DNA of 64,000 bases, taken from NCBI GenBank assembly GCA_913778905.1, contig CAJYYA010000016.1:248001-312000 (forward strand), in the 5' to 3' direction. Source of the DNA: an uncultured Naasia sp. (GTDB taxonomy: Bacteria; Actinomycetota; Actinomycetes; Actinomycetales; Microbacteriaceae). The notes under the pieces were generated by a model. That model worked only from the letters and a program-made list of their open reading frames with translations, was not told where the DNA came from and ran no database searches. A program made the translations under genes and the position numbers. Shown piece by piece: positions 1 to 9,016 of this stretch (positions are counted from its first letter, which is position 1; each line of letters starts with the position of its first letter).

Positions 1-97
1 CGCTCCTACTCGACGACCGTGGAATGCACGGAGGTCGAGTAGCGGAGCGTACCGAGACCGGCCGAGTAGCGGAGCGTATCGAGGCCCCCAGTAGGAC
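1..97. repeat. Palindromic intergenic repeat, GGTCGAGTAGCGGAGCGTACCGAGACC type, with a second degenerate unit
   Basis: ggtcgagtagcggagcgtaccgagacc at 33-59 and ccgagtagcggagcgtatcgagg just after; same family as 38188-38308. Confidence 0.75.
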
Positions 98-925
98 CTA
101 CGAGTTCTCCTTGCGGAAGGTGCGGGTGCCGGCCCAGATCGCGAGGCCGGTCAGGACGAGCGTCCACACGATGCCCCACAGCACGTTGGCGGTGGCGAAG
201 TCGGAGGCGAACGCGTCGCGGGTGGCGTTGACGATGTACTTCGTGGGCATGAAGTCGCTGAGGGTGATCAGCCAGTCGGGAGCTCCGCTCTGCGCACTGA
301 TCGGCAGCAGGATGCCGGACAGCAGCAGCACGGGCAGTGCGATGCTGTTGATGAGCGGCGCCATGACGTCCTCGCTCTTGGTCGTCAGCGCGAGCGCGTT
401 GGAGGCGCAGGCGCAGGCGGTGCCGAGCAGCACCACGATGACGAGGCCGAGCAGCATGCCGCCGACCGAGGCGCGGAGTCCGAACAGGAACGCCATCGCG
501 ATCAGCACGACGCCCTGCACGAACAGCTGCAGGACGTCGCGCAGCACGCGCCCGATCAGGAGCGCCGTGCGGTTCGCCGGGGTCACCCGCTCGGCCTCGA
601 TCACGCCGGAGCGCCACTCCGAGATGAGTGAGAAGCCCGCGAAGAACGCACCGAAGATCCCGAGCTGCACCAGCAGACCCGGCACGAAGAACGTGTACGC
701 GTTCTCGGCGCCGATCTGCCCGGCGAGCGGCTCGAGCAGCGGTCCGAACAGCACCAGGTAGAGGATCGGCTGCATCAGGCCGATGATCACCCAGGCGGGG
801 TTGCGGACCGCGAGGCGGAACTGGCGGCGGAAGATGATGAGGGTGTCGCGGAAGAAGTTGGGACCCTTGGCGGGCTGAGGGGCCGGCATCGCGGTGGCGG
901 ATACACGGTTCTGCTGAGTGGTCAC
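98..925 (-). CDS. ABC-2 type multidrug transporter permease (DrrB-like)
   Basis: In-frame part of ORF 98..1984, VTTQQNRVSATAMP...FFRDTLIIFRRQFRLAVRNPAWVIIGLMQPILYLVLFGP; hydrophobic helices; overlaps the adjacent ATPase gene. Confidence 0.9.
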   Translation of the reverse strand: MTTQQNRVSATAMPAPQPAKGPNFFRDTLIIFRRQFRLAVRNPAWVIIGLMQPILYLVLFGPLLEPLAGQIGAENAYTFFVPGLLVQLGIFGAFFAGFSLISEWRSGVIEAERVTPANRTALLIGRVLRDVLQLFVQGVVLIAMAFLFGLRASVGGMLLGLVIVVLLGTACACASNALALTTKSEDVMAPLINSIALPVLLLSGILLPISAQSGAPDWLITLSDFMPTKYIVNATRDAFASDFATANVLWGIVWTLVLTGLAIWAGTRTFRKENS

Positions 926-1890
926 GCGCCCTCCCGGAGCGAGCGGCCGGTCACGGTGAGGAACACGTCGTCGAGCGTGGGCCGACGGACGTCGATGGAG
1001 ACGAGGCGCACATCCGCCCCGTCGAGCTCGCGCACGAGCCCCGGAAGGATCGTCGCGGCGGCGGGCACGCGCGCACTCACGGTGTGGCCGTCGACTTCGG
1101 GATCCGAGGATCCCGCGGCGCGGAGTTGCCGGACCGCCGCCTCGACCTCGTGCGGCGCGCTGACCTCGAGGAGCACGAGGTCGCCCGAGATCTGCTGCTT
1201 CAGCGCCTCGGGGGTGTCGCTCGCGACGATCACGCCCTTGTCGATCACGAGGATCCGATCGCAGAGGGCGTCGGCCTCGTCGAGGTAGTGCGTCGTGAGG
1301 AAGACGGTGTTGCCGCGCACGTTCCGCAGGTCGGAGATGTGCGTCCAGAGATTGGCACGCGCCTGCGGGTCGAGGCCCGTGGTGGGCTCGTCGAGGAAGA
1401 CGAGCTTCGGGTCGTGCACGAGGCCCATCGCGATGTCGAGGCGCCGACGCTGGCCCCCGGACATGGCCTTCGGCTGCCGCTCCCAGAGGCCGCCGAGGTC
1501 GAGCTGCTCGAACAGCTCCTTGCCGCGGGCTTCTGCCCGGGCCTTGCTGATGCCGTAGAGCAGGCCGTGATCGACGACCTCCTCTCCGGCGCGCGCTTCG
1601 GGGGCGGTGGATCCGCTCTGCGAGACGTAGCCGATGTTGCGGCGGACGTCGACGGGGTTGGTGGCGACGTCGTATCCCGCGACGGTCGCGGATCCCGATG
1701 TCGGTTTGAGCAGCGTGGTCAGCATGCGCAGGGTCGTCGTCTTGCCCGCTCCGTTGGGGCCGAGGAAGCCGACGATCTCGCCCTCCTCGACGGTGAGGTC
1801 GACGCCCGCGACGGCGACCACGTCTTCCGCGTTGCGCCCCCGCTTGGCGGGGAAGGTACGCGCCAGAGCGCGTGCTTCGATGATGGCCAT
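922..1890 (-). CDS. Daunorubicin-resistance-type ABC transporter ATP-binding protein (DrrA-like)
   Basis: MAIIEARALARTF...GFLGPNGAGKTTT (Walker A), MSGGQRRRLDIAMGL signature, LVFLDEPTTGLDP (Walker B). Confidence 0.93.
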   Translation of the reverse strand: MAIIEARALARTFPAKRGRNAEDVVAVAGVDLTVEEGEIVGFLGPNGAGKTTTLRMLTTLLKPTSGSATVAGYDVATNPVDVRRNIGYVSQSGSTAPEARAGEEVVDHGLLYGISKARAEARGKELFEQLDLGGLWERQPKAMSGGQRRRLDIAMGLVHDPKLVFLDEPTTGLDPQARANLWTHISDLRNVRGNTVFLTTHYLDEADALCDRILVIDKGVIVASDTPEALKQQISGDLVLLEVSAPHEVEAAVRQLRAAGSSDPEVDGHTVSARVPAAATILPGLVRELDGADVRLVSIDVRRPTLDDVFLTVTGRSLREGA

Positions 1891-2018
1891 CCGGCTCCTC
1901 GCTCGTCTTCTCTGCTGACAGGACGCACTCATCGCGATCCACGGCGCGCCCATTCTGGACCTCCAGCGGGGGCGCGAGCAACACTGAAATGGGGCGCCCG
2001 CGGAACGGGTTGCGCCGC

Positions 2019-2038
2019 CATCCACCGATCGGTGGATG
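2019..2038. promoter_or_regulatory. Perfect 20-bp palindrome CATCCACCGATCGGTGGATG between divergent ABC operons; candidate operator
   Basis: Direct reading; lies in the 1891-2097 divergent intergenic region. Confidence 0.6.
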
Positions 2039-2097
2039 CCCGCACTCGTCCGCTCGACGGCTACCGCTGCGCCTCGGGTGCGAGGAGCATGGCCTGC

Positions 2098-3051
2098 ATG
2101 ATCACCACCCTCTCCGGCGGCCCCGTCGTGACCGTCGAGTCGCTGGCCAAGACATACGGCTCCTTCACCGCCCTGCGCGACGTGAGCTTCGACATCGCCC
2201 GCGGGGAGACGTTCGCTCTCCTCGGTCCGAACGGCGCGGGCAAGTCGTCCACCATCGAGATCCTCGAGGGCTTCCGCGACCGCACCGGCGGACGGGTGAG
2301 TGTGCTCGGCTCCGACCCGCAGAAGGGCGACCTCGACTGGCGCGCCCGCCTCGGCATCGTCCTGCAGAGCACGGGCGAGCCCGGCAACGTAACGGTGCGC
2401 GAGCAGTTGACCCACTTCGCCGGGATGTACCCGAACCCCCGCCGGGTCGACGACGTGATCGAGGCGGTCGGGCTGACCGACAAGGCGAAGACGCGGATCC
2501 GCGCCCTCTCGGGCGGGCAACGCCGTCGCGTGGATGTCGCGCTCGGCATCGTCGGACGCCCCGAGCTGCTGTTCCTCGACGAGCCGACCACCGGCTTCGA
2601 TCCGGAAGCCCGCCGCCAGTTCTGGGATCTGATCCGCGACCTCCAGGCCGAGGGGACCAGCATCCTGCTCACCACCCACTACCTCGACGAGGCGGCGCAA
2701 CTGAGCGACCGCGCAGCAGTGATCGCGGGAGGCCGCATGCTCGCCTACGGTCCCATCGACTCGCTCGGCGGCGAGGAGGCCCGCATCCCGAAGGTGCGCT
2801 GGCGGGAGGGCGACCGGCTGCACGAGGAGCGCGCCGCGGAGCCCGCCGCCTTCGTCAGCGCCCTCGCCGCGCGACTCGGCGGCGAACCGACAGCGCTCGA
2901 AGTCGTGCGCCCCAGCCTCGAGGACATCTATCTCGAGCTCGTTCAGACCGACGAGTCGGCAAGCGCCGCGACGCCGTCCCCCGACCTCGCCGATCTCCCG
3001 GCCGACACCACGAGCCGCGCTGCGGCAGCCCAGACAGGATCCCGCCGATGA
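2098..3051 (+). CDS. ABC transporter ATP-binding protein
   Basis: MITTLSGGPVVTVESLAKTYGSF...LLGPNGAGKSST, LSGGQRRRVDVALG, LLFLDEPTTGFDP; an upstream ATG at 2089 is an alternative start. Confidence 0.92.
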   Translation: MITTLSGGPVVTVESLAKTYGSFTALRDVSFDIARGETFALLGPNGAGKSSTIEILEGFRDRTGGRVSVLGSDPQKGDLDWRARLGIVLQSTGEPGNVTVREQLTHFAGMYPNPRRVDDVIEAVGLTDKAKTRIRALSGGQRRRVDVALGIVGRPELLFLDEPTTGFDPEARRQFWDLIRDLQAEGTSILLTTHYLDEAAQLSDRAAVIAGGRMLAYGPIDSLGGEEARIPKVRWREGDRLHEERAAEPAAFVSALAARLGGEPTALEVVRPSLEDIYLELVQTDESASAATPSPDLADLPADTTSRAAAAQTGSRR

Positions 3052-3923
3052 GCACCACCGCAACGCCGTCCCGCTCGGCCTCCCCCGCGCCGGCCGCTGC
3101 CTCCAGCCGCCCAGGTGTGCTGAAACTGGGCGCCTCTCGCACCGCATACGAGGTGCGGGTGTATTTCCGTCAGGCGGACTCCCTGTTCTTCACGTTCCTC
3201 TTCCCGAGCGTGCTGTTCGTGATCTTCGCGGTCGCGTTCGGGTCGAGCGGCAACGTCGGGACCGCCCCCGACGGGACGGGCGGCATCTCGATGGCGGCGT
3301 ACTACCTCCCCGGCATGGCAGCGGCGGGTGTGCTGCTGAGCGGCATCCAGAACCTCGCGGTCGACATCGCGACCGAGCGCAGCGACGGCACTCTCAAGCG
3401 GCTGGCGGGGACTCCGCTGCCGGTCCCCGCCTACTTCCTGGGCAAGTTCGGTCAGGTCGTCGTGACCTCGATCCTGCAGCTCGCCCTGCTGTTCGCCGTG
3501 GCCGCCATCGGTTTCGGGGTCGAGCTGCCGTCCGATTCCGAGCACTGGCTGCGTTTCGCGGGCATCTACGCGGTCGGAATCGCCGTCTCGACCGCCCTGG
3601 GCATCGCCCTGTCCGGTCTCCCCCGCTCGGGGAAGAGCGCCTCGGCGGTCATCGTGCCCGTGCTTCTGGTGCTCCAGTTCCTGTCCGGCGTCTACATCCA
3701 GTTCAGCGTGCTCCCCGAGTGGCTGCAGAACTTCGCGTCGATCTTCCCGCTCAAATGGATCGCGCAGGGGATGCGTTCGGCGCTCCTCCCCGAGACCTTC
3801 GCGGCGGGTGAGCCGGGCGGCACATGGGACTTCGGCATGATGGGACTCGTGCTGGGCGTCTGGCTCGTGGCCGGTATCACGCTGAGCCTCTGGACGTTCC
3901 GCTGGAACCGGAAGGACGCATGA
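3048..3923 (+). CDS. ABC-2 type transporter permease
   Basis: MSTTATPSRSASPAP...LFFTFLFPSVLFVIFAVAFG...; ATGA overlap with the ATPase gene. Confidence 0.9.
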   Translation: MSTTATPSRSASPAPAAASSRPGVLKLGASRTAYEVRVYFRQADSLFFTFLFPSVLFVIFAVAFGSSGNVGTAPDGTGGISMAAYYLPGMAAAGVLLSGIQNLAVDIATERSDGTLKRLAGTPLPVPAYFLGKFGQVVVTSILQLALLFAVAAIGFGVELPSDSEHWLRFAGIYAVGIAVSTALGIALSGLPRSGKSASAVIVPVLLVLQFLSGVYIQFSVLPEWLQNFASIFPLKWIAQGMRSALLPETFAAGEPGGTWDFGMMGLVLGVWLVAGITLSLWTFRWNRKDA

Positions 3924-5167
3924 CCCCTCAGTCCGTCGCGACCACGTTGCGGGTTCGCACCCGCCTCGACTGCGAGACCGACGGATTCGACGACAGTGTG
4001 CAGAGCCGCTGGTGGGATGTGGCGTTCCTCGGAGTCCCGGCCATCGCAGCCGGGGTCGTTCTCGTCGGCGGAACCGACGCCGGCGACCTCGTCTCGGTCA
4101 CCGCCCTCCTCGGCATGGTGGCGCTCTGGGGTCTGTTCCGTCTGCTTCAACAGCGCTCGTCCTCAGCGGCGGCGGTCATCCAAGTCCTGCTTCCCCTTCT
4201 CAGCGTCGTCGCCATCGCCGGCTCGCCGAATGCGGGCGTCATCCAGGCGCTCGTGTTCCCGTTCATCTGGACGGTCGCCGCGACCTACCGACTCGCGATG
4301 GCCTACAACCTGGCGTTCGGTATCGCCTCGTTCTCCGCCTTCGCCGTCGGACTCGGAACCGCCACGGGGCAGGGGATCTCCGCCTCCGTCCTCGTCTCCG
4401 CGGCCGGCATCGCGGGGTTCTCCCTCATCTTCAGCGTCGCCTTCGGCACGTGGATCACTCGGATCTCGTTGTGGGGCGCGGAGAGAGCTCGTCTGCTCGC
4501 CGAGCTGACCGCCGCGCAGGACGATCTCGCCGCAGCACACCGCGGGTCCGGCGAGCGCCTCGAGCGCGAACGGATCAGCCGTGAGCTGCACGACACCCTC
4601 ACCCAGAGCCTGGCCGGCCTCGTCATGCTGTCGCAACGGGCCACTCGTCTGGCCGGCGCCGAACAGCCCGACCTGACCGCGCTTCGCACCCAGCTGGCCC
4701 TCGTCGACGACGTCGCCCGGGAAGCCCTGGGCGAGGCCCGCGCCGTCGTGGCGTCGTCCGCATCGCTGCAGGTGGATCGCGGACTCGCGGCCGCACTGTC
4801 TCTGCTCGCCGAGCGGATGACCCGCGAGACCGGCATCCGCGTCGAATGCACCGTCACCGCATCCACCTCACGCGAACTCGAAGTCGTGCTGCTGCGATGC
4901 GCACAGGAGGCGCTCGCGAACGTCCGCAAGCATTCGGGTGCGACCAGGGCCTGTGTCGACGTGGGGACCGATGAGGCGGACCTGACCCTGTCCGTCACGG
5001 ACGACGGCATCGGTTTCGACCGACCGGAGGAGGCTGCATCTCGCGGCTTCGGACTCTCCGGCATGAGCGAACGACTCGCCCTCGTCGGCGGGAGTCTCGA
5101 CGTCTCGACCACGTCCAGCGGCGGCGCGCGTCTCGTCATCACGATCCCCGGAGGAGTGCAGCGATGA
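3920..5167 (+). CDS. NarL-family sensor histidine kinase
   Basis: Multi-TM N-terminus, ERERISRELHDTLTQSLAGLV (HisKA_3 H-box), HATPase motif SVTDDGIGFD. Confidence 0.93.
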   Translation: MTPQSVATTLRVRTRLDCETDGFDDSVQSRWWDVAFLGVPAIAAGVVLVGGTDAGDLVSVTALLGMVALWGLFRLLQQRSSSAAAVIQVLLPLLSVVAIAGSPNAGVIQALVFPFIWTVAATYRLAMAYNLAFGIASFSAFAVGLGTATGQGISASVLVSAAGIAGFSLIFSVAFGTWITRISLWGAERARLLAELTAAQDDLAAAHRGSGERLERERISRELHDTLTQSLAGLVMLSQRATRLAGAEQPDLTALRTQLALVDDVAREALGEARAVVASSASLQVDRGLAAALSLLAERMTRETGIRVECTVTASTSRELEVVLLRCAQEALANVRKHSGATRACVDVGTDEADLTLSVTDDGIGFDRPEEAASRGFGLSGMSERLALVGGSLDVSTTSSGGARLVITIPGGVQR

Positions 5168-5898
5168 TCGTCGAACCGAATCGCAGCGGGTACACAGCGG
5201 CGGGGTCGGGACCGCGCGCTTCCGAGCCGCGAAGCTCGCAGCCCGGTGACGACGGCGCCGCAACCCCCGTCGTCCGCGTGCTCGTCGCCGACGATCATCC
5301 GATCGTGCGCTCGGGGATCGTGGCGCTGCTGGCAGCGCACCCCGCCATCGATGTGGTGGGGGAGGCGGGCGACGGTCAGACCGCGGTCGACCTCGCCATC
5401 GAGCTCCGCCCCGACGTCGTGCTGATGGACTTGCAGATGCCCCGTCTGACAGGTGCCGAGGCGACCGAACTGATCCTCCGCCACGACCCGACCCGACGGG
5501 TGCTCGTCCTCACGACCTTCGAGACCGACGATCAGATCCTCGCCGCGATCTCGGCGGGAGCGAGCGGGTATCTGCTGAAGGCCGCCCCGGAGGACGAGAT
5601 CGTGACCGGGATCCTTTCGGCGGCCCGCGGCGACACCGTTCTCGCCCCGTCCATCGCCGCGAGCCTGGTGGCGTCGATGCGCCGCGACAGCGCCCCTGCT
5701 CCGCGCCTGAGCCCGCGAGAGACTTCGGTGCTGCAGCTCGTGGCAGCCGGCCGCAGCAATCCGGAGATCGCGCGAGAACTCTTCATCGGCGAGGCGACCG
5801 TCAAGACGCACCTGTTGCACGTGTTCGAGAAGCTCGGCGTCTCGGACCGCACCCGTGCGGTCACCCTCGCCCTCGAGCTGGGCCTCCTCCCCCGCTGA
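5164..5898 (+). CDS. LuxR/NarL-family response regulator
   Basis: RVLVADDHPIVRSGIVALL receiver domain; LSPRETSVLQLVAAGRSNPEIARELFIGEATVKTHL HTH. Confidence 0.95.
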   Translation: MIVEPNRSGYTAAGSGPRASEPRSSQPGDDGAATPVVRVLVADDHPIVRSGIVALLAAHPAIDVVGEAGDGQTAVDLAIELRPDVVLMDLQMPRLTGAEATELILRHDPTRRVLVLTTFETDDQILAAISAGASGYLLKAAPEDEIVTGILSAARGDTVLAPSIAASLVASMRRDSAPAPRLSPRETSVLQLVAAGRSNPEIARELFIGEATVKTHLLHVFEKLGVSDRTRAVTLALELGLLPR

Positions 5899-5918
5899 AC
5901 ACCCCGCACCGTCCCGCC

Positions 5919-6071
5919 ACTGAACACATGCAGGAGGTGGAGAAACGAATGCAGGACCCGCCGCCCGAAGTGCAGGACGGCCGATCCGGCTGGCCCGCAA
6001 TCACGGGGATCGGATAGATGGCGCGGATGTCGGATCCTGCATTCCGCTCGCGACTCCTGCATTTGTTCAGC
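5919..6071. repeat. Family B intergenic element: CTGAACACATGCAGGA...TCCTGCATTTGTTCAG with 5 TGCAGGA/TCCTGCA modules
   Basis: TGCAGGA at 5929, 5950, 5971; TCCTGCA at 6035, 6055; second copy in opposite orientation at 27435-27587. Confidence 0.85.
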
Positions 6072-6093
6072 GGCGCCGCGATGCAGGGAGGGA

Positions 6094-7275
6094 TCAGATG
6101 CTGAGGCCGACCAGCACGGGCTCGGGGTGGAGGAGCACGCCGAACTCGGTCTGGACCATGGCGCGGACGTAACGCGCGAGCTCGACGACCTCCTCGGCCT
6201 TCGCTCCGCCTCGGTTCGTCAGCGCGAGGGTGTGCTTCGACGAGATGGCGGCTCGCGAGCCGGGGAGCGAGAAACCACGACGGACGCCTGCGTGCTCGAT
6301 GAGCCAAGCGGCACTCAGCTTGACCCGGTACTCGGCCGGGTCGCGGTGCGGTGGCACGACGGGGTCGCTGCCGAGCGGTGTCACGATGTCCGGCTGGTCG
6401 AGGGTCGTCGGCCAGCGCGGCGCATCGTCCGGCAGCGTGCGCGCGAAGCGCTCCGACACGATGGGGTTCGTGAAGAACGATCCCGCGCTCACCGAGTCCT
6501 GGTCGTCGGCGTCCAGAACCATGCCCTTGCTGCGGCGGAGTTCGAGAACCGCGTCGCGCAGAGCCTGGATCGGGACACGGTCACCGAGACGCGCGCCCAG
6601 CGACTGAGCCAGCTGCGCGTAGCCGATGGGCTGGCCCAGTGACTTCGGACCCGCATCGTGGAGTTCGAACTCCACCGCGGTGACGATCCCGGCGCGCCCC
6701 TGCTTGAAGACCGACGTGCGGTAGCCGAGGCCCAACTCGCACGCCGGGATGCGGACGGGGGCATCTGCGAAGGAGTCGAGGAAGTCGACGGCGACGAGGG
6801 ACGAAGCGAGCTCCTGCCCGTACGCCCCGATGTTCTGGATGGGCGAAGCCCCGGTAGCGCCCGGGATACCGGACAGCGCTTCGAGACCGGACCAACCGCG
6901 TTCGACCGTTTCCGCGACGAGCTCGTCCCAGGGGTGTCCGGCCTGCACGCGGATGCGGACCCGCTCCTCGTTCGGGGACTGGATCCGTTCGCGTGCTGCG
7001 GGTGCCTGCGCGAACGCGGGGATCGACGACTCTCGGGTCTCGGGCGGCAGGACCTCGATCCCGCGAGACAGCGTGCGGATGACGGTTCCGTCGAATCCGT
7101 CGTCGCTGACGACCATGTTGGAGCCGCCGCCGAGGACGAACCAGTCGTCCCCGTCGGCCCACACCTGGCGCGCCGCCTCGACGAGCTCGGTCTCGGTCGT
7201 CGCGTCGATCATGGCCGCCGCAGAGCCGCCCACCCGCAGGGTGGTGAATTCGGAGAGCGGCGGCGTGGAGGTCAT
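6094..7275 (-). CDS. murB: UDP-N-acetylmuramate dehydrogenase
   Basis: MTSTPPLSEFTTLRVGGSAA...FVLGGGSNMVVSDDGFDG...SGIPGATGASPIQNIGAYGQE; classic MurB motifs. Confidence 0.95.
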   Translation of the reverse strand: MTSTPPLSEFTTLRVGGSAAAMIDATTETELVEAARQVWADGDDWFVLGGGSNMVVSDDGFDGTVIRTLSRGIEVLPPETRESSIPAFAQAPAARERIQSPNEERVRIRVQAGHPWDELVAETVERGWSGLEALSGIPGATGASPIQNIGAYGQELASSLVAVDFLDSFADAPVRIPACELGLGYRTSVFKQGRAGIVTAVEFELHDAGPKSLGQPIGYAQLAQSLGARLGDRVPIQALRDAVLELRRSKGMVLDADDQDSVSAGSFFTNPIVSERFARTLPDDAPRWPTTLDQPDIVTPLGSDPVVPPHRDPAEYRVKLSAAWLIEHAGVRRGFSLPGSRAAISSKHTLALTNRGGAKAEEVVELARYVRAMVQTEFGVLLHPEPVLVGLSI

Positions 7276-7709
7276 CAGGAGGCGTCGGATTCGAGCGACA
7301 CGACGACCTGGGCCTTGCCGAGCACAGTCGCCTCGTCGTAACGAACCGTCAGATCGATCCGCGCGGTCGCCTTCTCCGCATCCAGGGCTCCGACCTTGGC
7401 CGAGACCTCGAGCCGCGCCCCGGTCGCCGGGTCGACGACCACGGGTCGGGTGAAACGCACCTGGTAATCGACGACGTGTGCGGCACCGCCGGCCCACTCG
7501 ACGACAGGCTGCACGGCAGCGCCCATCGTGAGCATTCCGTGGGCGAGCACTCCGGGCAGACCGACCGAGGCCGCTACATCGTCGCGGTAGTGGATGGGGT
7601 TGAAGTCGCCGGACGCCCCGGCGTAGCGCACGAGGCTGTCGCGGCTCAGGTCGAGGGTCGCCTCGGCGACCACATCTCCGACGGTGAGTTCGCCGAATCG
7701 CGGGCTCAT
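7275..7709 (-). CDS. hadB: MaoC-type (3R)-hydroxyacyl dehydratase subunit (HadB-like)
   Basis: GDFNPIHYRDDVAASVGLPGVLAHGMLTMG hot-dog/MaoC motif. Confidence 0.85.
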   Translation of the reverse strand: MSPRFGELTVGDVVAEATLDLSRDSLVRYAGASGDFNPIHYRDDVAASVGLPGVLAHGMLTMGAAVQPVVEWAGGAAHVVDYQVRFTRPVVVDPATGARLEVSAKVGALDAEKATARIDLTVRYDEATVLGKAQVVVSLESDAS

Positions 7710-8152
7710 GCCTCTCCCCTCACGACGAGCGTGGACGTCGCCGTCACCACATGGGCGCCGGACGGATCGGTGACGACCGTGTCGGCCGTCACCATCGAGT
7801 TGCCGGCGAGGGTCTTGACCGACACGACCGTGAGCGTCGCGGTCAGCTCATCGCCGGCCACGATCGGGCGGGTGAAGCTGAAGCGCTGGTCGCCGTGCAC
7901 GACGCGACTGAAGTCGATACCCGCGTCGTCGTCGGCGAGAAGCTGCGCCAGCGCGTGCTCCTGTACGACGACCGCGAAGGTCGGCGGCGCGACGACGTCG
8001 TCGAATCCCGCGGCGCGAGCGGCCTCGACGTCGTGCGAGGTCGGGTCGGCCGACAGCACGGCGCGAGCGAACTCGCGTACCTTCTCACGGCCGACGAGGT
8101 AGGGCGAGGTGGCCGGGTACGAGCGACCGGCGAGATCGGGGTTCACTGACAT
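7706..8152 (-). CDS. hadA: FAS1-like/MaoC dehydratase subunit (HadA-like)
   Basis: MSVNPDLAGRSYPATSPYLVGREKVREFARAV...; overlaps hadB. Confidence 0.8.
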   Translation of the reverse strand: MSVNPDLAGRSYPATSPYLVGREKVREFARAVLSADPTSHDVEAARAAGFDDVVAPPTFAVVVQEHALAQLLADDDAGIDFSRVVHGDQRFSFTRPIVAGDELTATLTVVSVKTLAGNSMVTADTVVTDPSGAHVVTATSTLVVRGEA

Positions 8153-8198
8153 CGAGAGACAGTCTAGATTTCCGGAACCCCCGCCGGCCCCTCCTGTC

Positions 8199-8280
8199 GC
8201 TCAGCAGGACTTCCGACTCCTCAGCAGGACGAATACGGCGCATTCCTCCTGCTGAGCGACTGTTCCTCCTGCTGAGCGCT
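8199..8280. repeat. Array of inverted CTCAGCAGGA/TCCTGCTGAG motifs (family C)
   Basis: gctcagcagga, ctcagcagga then tcctgctgagcg twice; the last copy runs into the stop of the decarboxylase gene. Confidence 0.75.
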
Positions 8281-9016
8281 AGTCGTTCTGCGACGCGTTC
8301 TCCAGGGAGCCGAGTCGGGTGTCCTGCTCGTGCGTCAGTTCGCTCGCGAGGAAGCCGTCGTCCACCGGAAGGCGCACGTCGATCCCGGCGAGGGGAGTCA
8401 TGCGCAACTCCCCCCACGCGTCGGCCACATCGAGCACGTGACCTCCGGAGAGCTCGTCGTCGGCGAGGAAGTGCAGATGAAGACCCTCGACCGAAATGCC
8501 TTGATAGAGGGACGGACCCCAGAACCCGATCAGGGTGCCCCTGACCTCCGGCAGCACTGTCTCGATCTGGTCGTGGAGCACCTCCGCGAGCGGGCGGAAC
8601 GGCCTCGCCGCCGAGGGCGGCACCCGCACGCGAAGGGCGGAGAAGTCGCCGTGCACGCGGATCCCGTGGAACAGGTTGCGGCTCGCCAAGCGACTCTCGA
8701 TCGCCTGGCGCAACTCCGACAAGCCCCCGACCGTCACCGGCTCCGCCGTGGCGACAGCCGGGTCGAAGCGGCAGACCTCGGCGAACGGGACGATCTCGTC
8801 GTCACGCATCGGTGCGGGGGCGGCGTCCGCGGTGAACTCGACGACCCGACCGTCGAGGACCACGACCTCGCTCCCGAGACCCTCACCGCATCCCAGACCG
8901 AAGTCGCCGGCGCGGCGCACATCGGCGACCGTGGTGGACGACTCGCAGACCCCCGCCAGGAGCGCGTCGACGACCCCGAACTGCACGAGGGTCGACGCGG
9001 AGACGGGTGTCACCAT
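8279..9016 (-). CDS. budA: Acetolactate decarboxylase (AlsD/BudA family)
   Basis: Motifs typical of the family: STLVQFGVVDALLAGVCESSTTVADVRRAGDFGLGCGEGL...VVLDGRVVEF...GIRVHGDFSALRVR...LIGFWGPSLYQGISVEGLHLHFLADDELSGGHVLD. Confidence 0.88.
   Translation of the reverse strand: MVTPVSASTLVQFGVVDALLAGVCESSTTVADVRRAGDFGLGCGEGLGSEVVVLDGRVVEFTADAAPAPMRDDEIVPFAEVCRFDPAVATAEPVTVGGLSELRQAIESRLASRNLFHGIRVHGDFSALRVRVPPSAARPFRPLAEVLHDQIETVLPEVRGTLIGFWGPSLYQGISVEGLHLHFLADDELSGGHVLDVADAWGELRMTPLAGIDVRLPVDDGFLASELTHEQDTRLGSLENASQND

Noticed and set aside
1084-3051. Full 655-aa plus ORF and full 741-aa minus ORF (922..3147)
   Set aside because: Only the C-terminal parts (ABC ATPases) are real; the upstream extensions read antisense through the divergent ABC gene.
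5861-6307. ORF with LNKCRSRERNAG...SCIRFSTSCMC
   Set aside because: Translation of family B element; a similar peptide appears at 27212..27682 for the same reason.
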